Origin: DAOUAM01 sp034433305
Lineage (GTDB): Bacteria; Chloroflexota; Dehalococcoidia; Lucifugimonadales; DAOUAM01
NCBI GenBank assembly: GCA_034433305.1
Contig: DAOUAM010000028.1
Location: 1 to 64,000, forward strand
Reading direction: 5' to 3'
Length of the DNA: 64,000 nucleotides
Shown: in pieces, positions 9,668-16,359 of the stretch
Numbering within the stretch: the first letter of the stretch is position 1
How the letters are laid out: each line of letters starts with the position of its first letter
The notes under the pieces: generated by a model
Seen by the model: the letters and a program-made list of their open reading frames with translations, nothing else
Database searches by the model: none
What the model was told of the DNA's origin: nothing
Program-made: the position numbers and the translations under genes

Positions 9668-10669
9668 CTAGCCCTTTCTCTGGTACTTCCACTTGCTCTG
9701 CTTCTTCTCGCTGGTCATCTGGCGGTGGCGCTCGACCAGTCGCTCTCCCACCAGCATCGTGGCCATGGACTGGCCCAGCGAAGGGATATTGGGCCTGGAA
9801 GCGTCCTCATCCGTCACGCCAACCTCCCATTTGCCCCGGGCCTCCCAGGCCTGGATGAAGCTCTCCAGCAGCTTGTCGCTCTTGTCCTTGATATAGTTGC
9901 GGTAGGCGTAGAGTTCGGTGATAAGCTGGTCTATCCAGTGTACCAGGGCATCGGGGTTAGCAAGACAGGCCAACTCGCTGTCCTGGGGGTCTGCGGTAGC
10001 CAGGTGCGACGCCTGCTCAAACTCAGTGGCCGCCAGGCGGGACATCTCTCGCCAGGAGCCAGACCGGGAAGTGCTGGTCACGTAGGCCGCGGACAGCACC
10101 GTGGGGAGCAACGACATGGCCACGGAGAAGCTGTCATGCTCGGAGGCGTCCAGGAAGAAGGGCTTCGCCCCGAGGGTCTCCACCAGGCTTACCACCGTCT
10201 TCACGGAGGCCTGGTCTGCCGACCTGGAAGGTATGACACAGTAGTGCGCCCCCTGGAACAGGGTCGCGTCGCCGTCCTTCATCTCCTTGACAGGCTTCTT
10301 GAGCAGGGGATGGCCTCCGACGAAGCTCACGCCTTTGGGGAGGCTGTTCTCCGCCCACTCCATCACCCTCATCTTGAGGGGGCCTGTGTCGGTGACCACG
10401 CAGCCATCGGCCAGGTCAGTCCCCAGGACTTCCAGCAACTCCTTGGTATCGGTGAGGCTGGTGTCCATGATGACAAGCTGGGCACCCTCCACAGCCGACC
10501 TCAGGTTGCCAATGGCCTTCTCCACCGCGCCAGCCTTGGAGGCCCTGGACAGGGCTTCGCGGTCTGCGTCCGTGCCGACGATCTCAGTGTTGCTTAGCCT
10601 CGCCTGCCTGAGGGCAAGGCCTATGGAGGCCCCTACAGGCCCCATGCCAATAATGGTAATGCGTTCCAA
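9668..10669 (-). CDS. tyrA: prephenate/arogenate dehydrogenase
   Basis: 333-residue TyrA-type dehydrogenase that oxidatively decarboxylates prephenate (or arogenate) on the way to tyrosine. The Rossmann motif GMGPVGASIGLALR opens the protein after a TTG start that has a near-perfect AGGAGGTG 5 bases upstream. VGTDADREAL supplies the acidic end of the second strand, VVTDTGPLK and FVGGHPLLKK are the nicotinamide and substrate-binding loops (GGHP is typical of TyrA), and a helical dimerisation domain follows. The C-terminal 100 residues lack a recognisable ACT domain, so feedback control is not evident. It is the first gene of tyrA-aroA-gmk. Confidence 0.88.
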   Translation of the reverse strand: MERITIIGMGPVGASIGLALRQARLSNTEIVGTDADREALSRASKAGAVEKAIGNLRSAVEGAQLVIMDTSLTDTKELLEVLGTDLADGCVVTDTGPLKMRVMEWAENSLPKGVSFVGGHPLLKKPVKEMKDGDATLFQGAHYCVIPSRSADQASVKTVVSLVETLGAKPFFLDASEHDSFSVAMSLLPTVLSAAYVTSTSRSGSWREMSRLAATEFEQASHLATADPQDSELACLANPDALVHWIDQLITELYAYRNYIKDKSDKLLESFIQAWEARGKWEVGVTDEDASRPNIPSLGQSMATMLVGERLVERHRQMTSEKKQSKWKYQRKG

Positions 10670-10749
10670 GCCACACCTCCTGTCGCCTTCTGCTGGCCTC
10701 CGTCAAGAGAACGTCACCGATATTCATAGCAGATTTTCGCCACGCCTGT

Positions 10750-11439
10750 CTACCCAAGTACTACGAAACCCAGGGCCTCAAGGATGGGACTTACAATCAT
10801 GGAGATTATGCTCACGTTGGTCAAGAAGTCTAACATAATCAGCAGCAGGAGTATAACCGGCCCGTAAGGCTCAAGCCTGGCGAAGCTGCGGGCCAGGTCT
10901 CGCGGCAAGATGCCCAGGGCTACCTTGAAGCCGTCCAGGGGAGCCAGAGGGATGAGGTTGAAGGCGGCCAGCAATAGGTTCCAGAACACGATGGAGCTTA
11001 CAATGTAACCGGTGAGGTCGTCGGGCTGGCCCCTGAACAGGGAAAACCCCACGGTGAAGGAGTCCAGCATCCCCAGCCGTATGGGGATGGCAACCAGGAA
11101 AGCCATGATGATGTTGGACAGCGGCCCCGCCAGGGATACCATGGCCATCCCGGCGCGCCCTCCCGTGCGCAGGTAGGCCGGGTTCACGGGCACCGGCTTG
11201 CCCCAACCAAAGCCGGCGAACAGGATCATCACCGTGCCCAGAGGGTCCAGGTGCGCCAGGGGGTTCAGCGAGAGCCTGCCGAGGCGCTGGGCCGTGTAAT
11301 CACCCAGCCTGGTGGCGCTCAGGGCATGGCTGAACTCGTGGAAGGTGATGGCCACCACCAGCGCTAGACAGAATGTCAGCAGCGTGATAATGGCCCTGAC
11401 AGGCTCAGCTTGCAGTTCTCGCAGGAGAAGGAAGAGCAC
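10750..11439 (-). CDS. site-2 protease family (M50) membrane metalloprotease
   Basis: 229-residue polytopic membrane protein of the minimal M50/YwhC-like class. Transmembrane segment 1 carries the zinc motif HEFSH, a later segment has LNPLAHLDPLGT whose Asp is the third zinc ligand, and four or five further hydrophobic stretches follow. No PDZ domain or periplasmic insert is seen, so it is the small housekeeping-type site-2 protease rather than RseP. Its substrate is unknown. The start is GTG at 11439 with a weak ribosome site. It follows the Fe-S carrier gene on the same strand but a strong terminator separates them. Confidence 0.88.
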   Translation of the reverse strand: MLFLLLRELQAEPVRAIITLLTFCLALVVAITFHEFSHALSATRLGDYTAQRLGRLSLNPLAHLDPLGTVMILFAGFGWGKPVPVNPAYLRTGGRAGMAMVSLAGPLSNIIMAFLVAIPIRLGMLDSFTVGFSLFRGQPDDLTGYIVSSIVFWNLLLAAFNLIPLAPLDGFKVALGILPRDLARSFARLEPYGPVILLLLIMLDFLTNVSIISMIVSPILEALGFVVLG

Positions 11440-11509
11440 TTTGCCCCAGTTCTGTCAGAATGCGCGGGTAAAGAGGACTGTGGCAGGCCGGGTCCGGCGC
11501 CGGGCAGCG

Positions 11510-11548
11510 ATAATAAACGGACGGGACGACTGCCATCGTCCCGTCCGT
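11510..11548 (-). terminator. intrinsic terminator of the A-type Fe-S carrier gene
   Basis: A perfect 13-bp inverted repeat (arms 11517-11529 and 11536-11548) with a 6-base loop. Read on the minus strand it is followed by a T-rich tail (TTATTAT). It lies 30 bases after the stop of the Fe-S carrier gene. Confidence 0.8.
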
Positions 11549-11578
11549 GGGAAGCCTTCAGGCCCGCGGCAGCCTGGC

Positions 11579-11959
11579 CTAATGCTCACCGTGGCCGCCA
11601 CACCCACAGCCACCACCACCGCAGCCGCACCCGCCACCGCCGCAGCCACAACCACCCTGGAAGTTAGGGTTGCTGATGACGAAGCCGCTGCGCATCAGCC
11701 CCTCTATGTAGTCTATCTGGGAGCCTTCGATGAGCGGGGCGCTCTCGGCATCCACCAGCACTTTGATAGTGTCCGCCTCGACGACTATGTCGTCCTCCTT
11801 AGGCTCCTTCTCTAGTCCCAGCATGTACTGCAGCCCCCCGTGAGGGCCAGGCATGACCATAACCCGGAGCAGGGAACCGGTCTCCCCCTGTTCCTTAAGT
11901 ATCTGCTCCAGCTTCTCTACTGCTAGAGGAGTGACTTCGATAATACGGGCTATTGCCAA
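11579..11959 (-). CDS. A-type iron-sulfur carrier family protein (IscA/ErpA-like) with Cys-Gly tail
   Basis: 126-residue HesB/IscA-fold protein starting at TTG 11959, which has GGAGGTG 4 bases upstream; the longer frame to 12028 overlaps that ribosome site and is rejected. Family features are IEVTPLAVEKL at the N-terminus and SGFVISNPNFQGGCGCG at the C-terminus. Two oddities stand out. The first conserved cluster Cys (normally in a GGCSG motif) is replaced by the segment PGPHGGLQY, and the usual single CGC motif is repeated three times in a Gly/Cys tail ending GGHGEH. It may still bind Fe-S or another metal through the tail, or act as a metal reservoir; normal carrier function is uncertain. 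Promoter and terminator make it a single-gene unit. Confidence 0.85.
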   Translation of the reverse strand: MAIARIIEVTPLAVEKLEQILKEQGETGSLLRVMVMPGPHGGLQYMLGLEKEPKEDDIVVEADTIKVLVDAESAPLIEGSQIDYIEGLMRSGFVISNPNFQGGCGCGGGGCGCGGGGCGCGGHGEH

Positions 11960-12018
11960 AATGCACCTCCGGAATGGGTGGCCGCTGCGCCGCTGTAGCC
12001 TTTGCCAAACGCAACTCG

Positions 12019-12048
12019 ATACTACCATGGGGCCGCACTCATGGTCAA
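12019..12048 (-). promoter_or_regulatory. candidate sigma-70-type promoter for the Fe-S carrier gene
   Basis: On the minus strand TTGACC (12048-12043) and TAGTAT (12024-12019) are separated by 18 bases, about 55 bases before the TTG start. Consensus match is 5/6 and 4/6. Confidence 0.45.
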
Positions 12049-12133
12049 GCCAATGCGGACTCAGGTCAGGACCAGCAGACCCCTCCCCGCGCGCCGACGT
12101 GGCTAAGCATGTGAGGTCTTGCCCCGGATAGGC

Positions 12134-12613
12134 TCAAGCGCGCTGGGAGGGAGGCACCACCAGCACGGGCACCTCGCCGGAGCGCACAACGCGGTCGGTG
12201 ACGCTGCCCACGAAGAAGCGCCTGAGTCCGCTATAGCCGTGGGTGCTCATGACCACAAGCTCGATGTGCTGCTCCCTGGCGTAAGCGACGATCTGCTCGT
12301 CCGCGGCGCCCTCGCGGACAGCCGTCGCCACGGTCAGCCCGCTGGCCTCCAGCCGGCCAGCGACGCGGCCCAGGTATTCCCGGCCCCGCTCTACCTGGGC
12401 CTGCACCTGCCGGCGGGCAGTCTCCAGGCTGATCTCGATGGTCTGGGCCGTCTCGAAGCCCGATGCCCGCGATGCCTCCAGCACCGGCAGCCGCGAGACC
12501 ACGTGCAGCAGGTGGACCGTGCCACCTGAAGCCCTGGCAATTCCCTCGGCCAGGGGCAGGGCCTTTTCCGCAAGCTCCGAGCCGTCCAGCGGCACCAGTA
12601 TGCGCGTGAACAT
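12134..12613 (-). CDS. universal stress protein (UspA family, ATP-binding type)
   Basis: 159-residue single-domain Usp protein beginning MFTRILVPLDGSELAE. The ATP-binding signature is complete: STHGYSGLRRFFVGSVTDR carries the Gly-x2-Gly-x9-Gly-Ser pattern, followed by PVLVVPP. It is therefore predicted to bind ATP and to act in survival during growth arrest or stress in the cytoplasm. The ribosome site AAGGAGGG is strong but forms one arm of an 11-bp inverted repeat with the sequence just after the upstream ABC permease gene, which could limit translation. Confidence 0.9.
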   Translation of the reverse strand: MFTRILVPLDGSELAEKALPLAEGIARASGGTVHLLHVVSRLPVLEASRASGFETAQTIEISLETARRQVQAQVERGREYLGRVAGRLEASGLTVATAVREGAADEQIVAYAREQHIELVVMSTHGYSGLRRFFVGSVTDRVVRSGEVPVLVVPPSQRA

Positions 12614-12621
12614 TGTCCGCT

Positions 12622-12668
12622 CCCTCCTTGCTTGCTCCGACTATACCAAGCCCTCCCAGCAAGGAGGG
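12622..12668 (-). promoter_or_regulatory. inverted repeat that could sequester the usp ribosome binding site
   Basis: Perfect 11-bp inverted repeat, arms 12622-12632 and 12658-12668, with a 25-base loop. Read on the minus strand the 3' arm contains the AAGGAGGG that precedes the Usp ATG by 8 bases, so the hairpin would mask that ribosome site. It lies between the ABC permease stop and the Usp start. There is no T-tract, so a terminator is less likely. Confidence 0.5.
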
Positions 12669-12674
12669 CAGGCG

Positions 12675-13745
12675 TTACTCCCAGCGAAACATGCGGATGG
12701 CAGCCAAAAAGCCGACCAGCAGCCACACAGCCAGGCCGGCCACGTCCCCGGAGACATCCAGCAGGCCGGAGCCTTCCGTGGTCACCTGGCGCATGCCATC
12801 GGCGAGGTACGTCAGAGGGAAGTACCTGGTAATGACCTCCAGGAAGCCGGGCAGGCTGTCCCTGGGGAAGAACACGCCGCTCATGAACATCATAGGCAGG
12901 GCGATGAGGTTTGCCACGGGGGCGGCCACCTCCTCCGTCCTGGCGAAGCCCGAGACGGCATAGCCAATGCTGATGAACAGGCCACCGCCCAGGATAGCCA
13001 GCAGGCCCAGAGTCAGGAAATCACCTCTCACGTCCACACCCAGGAGGAACACGCCGGCTGTCAGCAATACCGCCGTCTGCAACAGGGACACCACCAGCCG
13101 GGTGATGACCTGGCCGGCCAGGAAGTGGCCGGGGCTGATAGGCGCCGCTCTCAACCGCCGCAATACACCCTGCTGGCGGAACTGGACCACGGCAAAGGTG
13201 ACACTGAAAATCCCCATCTGCATAATGGACATGGCTATGATGCCCGGTACCAGGAAGTCCACGTAGCCCAGGTCGCGGGCGTTGACCTCCTGCTGGGACA
13301 GATGAAAGAGCCGCTGCGTGCCGGTCACCTGGAAGGTCAGCTCGTCCAGCATCCGGGCCAGGACGGTGCCGGCCACCTGGGCCTCCTGAGGCCTGGCGGC
13401 GCTGTAGTAGCCTTCCACGCGAGCGCCTGTGCTGGCCCCGAAGTCCGGGGGCAGGACCACGACATAGTCCAGGTCGCCATCCTCCAGCGCCTTCATCTGG
13501 TCCTCCCTGCTGCCCTGGGAAATATCCAGGACGCCAGTGCGTTCCAGGCCCTGCACCAGTGCCGCCGAGGCCTCGTTCCTGGCCTCGTCCACAATGCCCA
13601 GGTCCACGCTGGAGAAGGCATCGAACCGCAGGACCCCGAAGATGGACATGATAAGGAAGGGCAGCAGGAGCGAGAAGAAGAGGGCCTGCCGGTTGCGGAA
13701 GAACATCTTCAATGAGGCAATGGTGAGGGCGATGGTCGGGTCCAT
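12675..13745 (-). CDS. ABC-2 type transporter permease
   Basis: 356-residue integral membrane protein with the ABC-2 layout. There is one N-terminal helix (residues about 20-40, LFFSLLLPFLIMSIFGVL), a large extracytoplasmic domain of about 130 residues, then five hydrophobic segments including the conserved loop FRQQGVLRRLRAAPISPGHFLAGQ, which docks on the ATPase. The C-terminal stretch FFPRDSLPGFLEVITRYFPLTYLADGMR is typical of this family. It probably exports a lipid, drug or polymer with the ATPase encoded immediately upstream; the stop of the ATPase and the start of this gene abut. Confidence 0.9.
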   Translation of the reverse strand: MDPTIALTIASLKMFFRNRQALFFSLLLPFLIMSIFGVLRFDAFSSVDLGIVDEARNEASAALVQGLERTGVLDISQGSREDQMKALEDGDLDYVVVLPPDFGASTGARVEGYYSAARPQEAQVAGTVLARMLDELTFQVTGTQRLFHLSQQEVNARDLGYVDFLVPGIIAMSIMQMGIFSVTFAVVQFRQQGVLRRLRAAPISPGHFLAGQVITRLVVSLLQTAVLLTAGVFLLGVDVRGDFLTLGLLAILGGGLFISIGYAVSGFARTEEVAAPVANLIALPMMFMSGVFFPRDSLPGFLEVITRYFPLTYLADGMRQVTTEGSGLLDVSGDVAGLAVWLLVGFLAAIRMFRWE

Positions 13746-14518
13746 CTACTCCTCCCTGAGCTGCTTACCGGTCAGGTCGAGGAAGACGTCCTCCAGGTTG
13801 GCGGCCCTGGCCACGACATCCTTATGAAAGCCCTTGTCCAGCAGGCGGCTGACCAGGGCCTCGGGCGAGTCCAGGGCGATGATGTGGCCGGCGTCCATGA
13901 TGGCGACGCGGTCGCATAGCTCCTCGGCCTCTTCCATGTAATGGGTGGTCAGCAGGATGGTCTTGCCCTGTTGCTGGAGCCTTCTGACAAGCTCCCACAT
14001 ATGGCGTCGGGCCTGGGGTCAAGCCCGGTGGTAGGCTCATCCAGGAACATGACCACGGGATTGTTCACCAGCGCCGCCGCTATGGAGAACCGCTGCTTCT
14101 GGCCTCCCGACAGGGTCCTGTACAAGGAGCGGGCCTTGTCGCCAAGCCCCATCTCGTTCAGGATAGCCCTGGCGTCCACCCTGGTGCGGTACAGGCTGCC
14201 GAACACCTCCAGCAGTTCCACCAGGTTTAGCTGGTCGAAGAAAGAAGTCGTCTGGAGCTGCACGCCGATGACTGCCTTGACCTTGTGTGGCTCCCTCACC
14301 ACGTCAATGCCGTTGACCCAGGCCCGGCCGGAGTCGGGCGTGCGCAGGCCTTCCAGTATCTCGACAGTGGTGGTCTTGCCAGCGCCATTAGGCCCCAGGA
14401 TGCCAAAGACCTCGCCCCGCTGTACCAAGAAAGACACTGAGTCCACGGCCATCACCTGGCCGTAACGCTTGCACAGGCCCTCGACCTGCACGATAGCTGA
14501 GTCCTGGGCTGGTCCCAT
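13746..14518 (-). pseudogene. ABC transporter ATP-binding protein, interrupted by a one-base frameshift
   Basis: ABC-2 exporter ATPase encoded in two frames. The first part begins at ATG 14518 (GGAGGA upstream) and contains Walker A GPNGAGKTTT, signature LSGGQKQR and Walker B VVMFLDEP. It then leaves the family pattern after TTGLDP. The rest, from HMWELVRRLQQQGKTILLTTHYMEEAEEL to KQLREE in another frame, supplies the H-loop and C-terminus. One extra C in the run at 14015-14018 (minus-strand CCCC) would restore LDPQARRHMWEL and give a length of 774 bases, an exact multiple of three. It is either a sequencing/assembly error in a homopolymer or a recent inactivation. The partner permease next to it is intact. 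Confidence 0.85.
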
Positions 14519-14598
14519 GCTTGTCCTCCGCTGGTCGCAGGCCCCGCCCGGAAGACCTGACCCTTCCCAGGAATGCGGGGCGCCAATAGATTCTACCA

Positions 14599-14627
14599 TT
14601 GACAGCGAGGCGCGGGTGAGCTATATT
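14599..14627 (+). promoter_or_regulatory. strong promoter for 5S rRNA
   Basis: Exact TTGACA (14599-14604), a 17-base spacer and TATATT (14622-14627). Predicted initiation near 14634 would give a precursor with about 50 bases before mature 5S rRNA. Confidence 0.8.
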
Positions 14628-14683
14628 ATTGGGCGTGCTGGCCAGGTGGCACCCAAGGGCCAGCGCCACAAAAGCTGTAAGAG

Positions 14684-14805
14684 TCCCCTGGTGGTTGGAG
14701 CGAGGCGGACCCACCCGTTCCCATCCCGAACACGGAAGTGAAACGCCTCAGCGCTGACGATACTGCGCTCGAAAGGGTGTGGGAAAATAGGTCACTGCCA
14801 GGGGG
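14684..14805 (+). rRNA. rrf: 5S ribosomal RNA
   Basis: About 120 bases with the conserved 5S core CCGTTCCCATCCCGAACACG and the following GGAAGTGAAACGCC block. The terminal helix is closed by 14685-14691 pairing with 14798-14804. A run of T follows directly at 14806-14812 and, together with the GC-rich closing stem, can end transcription. No 16S or 23S gene is adjacent (an ABC transporter lies upstream, rpsA downstream), so this is an isolated 5S gene with its own promoter. Confidence 0.93.
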
Positions 14806-15103
14806 TTTTTTATTTCCTCTCGGCAACTGCCAGGTTGCCGGGCCACGATGCACCGCACTCCCGGACAGGCGAAGCCCACGTCGCGCCAGGCCAACCCCAG
14901 GGCCGGCGGGGCCAGGGAGGCGACAGCCCAGGGACCACAAGGCCCCACGCCACCTTTTCAAGACCCGCACCCTGTGCTAGAATAAGGCCAATCCCCAGAA
15001 GACACAAAGGAGCGCTTTGCCAGGCATAGCGGTCCCTCCTTCGCTTACACCCCCCATCCACCCACGCACTCGGGTAGCACCGCCTATCATACAGGTTTAC
15101 GCC
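14806..15103 (+). other. gene-free stretch with a candidate second promoter and hairpin upstream of rpsA
   Basis: No convincing gene is seen. A possible promoter TTTTCA (14955-14960), 17 bases, TGC-TAGAAT (-10 at 14978-14983, extended type) would start near 14990. The transcript would hold a hairpin with arms 15007-15016 (AAGGAGCGCT) and 15028-15041 with a 4-base bulge. It may be an rpsA leader element or a small RNA; neither is established. Confidence 0.35.
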
Positions 15104-15132
15104 TTTACACTTCCAGATGATATACCTATAAT
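15104..15132 (+). promoter_or_regulatory. promoter of the rpsA-clpC unit
   Basis: TTTACA (15104-15109), 17-base spacer and a perfect TATAAT (15127-15132), 38 bases before the rpsA start codon. Confidence 0.75.
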
Positions 15133-15170
15133 GAAGATAGCGCGACTACTTTAAAGAAACGGAAAAAACC

Positions 15171-16319
15171 TTGACTTCTCCAACTCAGGATGCCGGCCCC
15201 ACTCAAGATATGGGGGAACTGCTGGACTCCTTCGAACCCATGAAGCCCCTCCGCAGGGGCGACGTGGTTGAGGGTGTAATCATGCGGGCCGACTCTGAGG
15301 GCATCCACGTCCACATTGGCCACAAGGTAGAAGGCATCGTCCCCCCCAAGGAGATGAGGAGCCTCAACCCCCAAGACCTGGAGCGCCTCAAGGTCGGTGA
15401 CGAGATAGTGACCTTTGTGGTCAGGCCCGAGACTTCGGAACAGGCGGCCATCCTTTCCATTGACAAGGCCCTGGGGGAGAAGGGATGGCGTAACCTGGAG
15501 AAGGCCTTGGAGACAGGCAAGACCTTGCAGGGCAAGATAGTGGGGTTCAACCGCGGCGGCGCCATCGTCGAGGTCGAGAACGTCCAGGGCTTCGTCCCTA
15601 TGTCCCAGTTGGTCAGCGTATCCAAGGAGGTCTTTCGGGAGGTACAGGAGTCCAAAGCCCCTGAGGCCAGCAAAGGGGGGGCTGGCAGCGGCGACGTGGG
15701 AAAGGTGGTCCAGGTCAAGGTCCTCGAGGTGAACCGCGCGCGCAACCGTGCTATCTTCTCCGAGCGCCAGGCCATGCAGGAGTGGCGCGACGAGCGGAAA
15801 GCCAAGCTCGTTGAGGAGCTGAAGGAGGGCGAGGTCCGCCGAGGGAAGGTGACTGGCATAAGCAGCTTCGGCGTCTTCGTTGACCTTGGCGGAGCTGATG
15901 GGCTGATCCACATCTCAGAGCTGTCCTGGAGTCCTGTGGACTCGCCTGAGAAAGTGGTGAAGGTGGGGGATGAGATAGATGTCTATGTCTTGAAGGTGGA
16001 CGCGGAGAACAAGAAGATCGCTCTCAGCCTGAGACGGCTTCAGCCAGAGCCCTGGCAGACAATCCAGGAGCGCTACCATGTAGGCGACATAGTTGACGCG
16101 ACCGTGACCAAGCTGACCAACTTTGGCGCCTTCGCGCGGGTAGAGGGCTCTGTGGAAGGACTCATCCACATCTCCGAGTTGACGTCGAGGGCGATCAGCC
16201 ACCCCAGGGAGGTGGTGAAAGAGGGCGACACCGTCAAGTTAAAGATCCTCAGGATCGAGCCCGAGCGGCGACGTTTGGGCCTTAGTCTAAAGCAGGCGGA
16301 GGAGGAGTTACTGGGCTGA
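15171..16319 (+). CDS. rpsA: 30S ribosomal protein S1 (four S1 domains)
   Basis: 382-residue protein with four S1 RNA-binding domains, at about residues 25-95, 108-190, 208-277 and 292-362. The last two are the most canonical (GKVTGISSFGVFVDLGGADGLIHISEL and the following repeat). It anchors mRNA on the 30S subunit. Four domains is fewer than the six of proteobacterial S1 and fits S1 of many other phyla. The start is TTG 15171, with only a weak A/G-rich site; ATG 15210 is an alternative that would remove 13 residues. The gene is preceded by a clear promoter and followed 40 bases later by clpC. Confidence 0.88.
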   Translation: MTSPTQDAGPTQDMGELLDSFEPMKPLRRGDVVEGVIMRADSEGIHVHIGHKVEGIVPPKEMRSLNPQDLERLKVGDEIVTFVVRPETSEQAAILSIDKALGEKGWRNLEKALETGKTLQGKIVGFNRGGAIVEVENVQGFVPMSQLVSVSKEVFREVQESKAPEASKGGAGSGDVGKVVQVKVLEVNRARNRAIFSERQAMQEWRDERKAKLVEELKEGEVRRGKVTGISSFGVFVDLGGADGLIHISELSWSPVDSPEKVVKVGDEIDVYVLKVDAENKKIALSLRRLQPEPWQTIQERYHVGDIVDATVTKLTNFGAFARVEGSVEGLIHISELTSRAISHPREVVKEGDTVKLKILRIEPERRRLGLSLKQAEEELLG

Positions 16320-16359
16320 CCCATCAACCGTCACGGGACTCCGCTGTGGAGAAGCTGAG

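Noticed and set aside
13746..14518. Programmed ribosomal frameshift in the ABC ATPase
   Set aside because: The site is a simple C run with no clear slippery heptamer or stimulatory structure; an error or mutation is simpler.
15017..15154. A 45-codon frame with AAAGGAG upstream before rpsA
   Set aside because: Proline-rich, covers the rpsA promoter and lacks any family pattern; better explained as non-coding leader.
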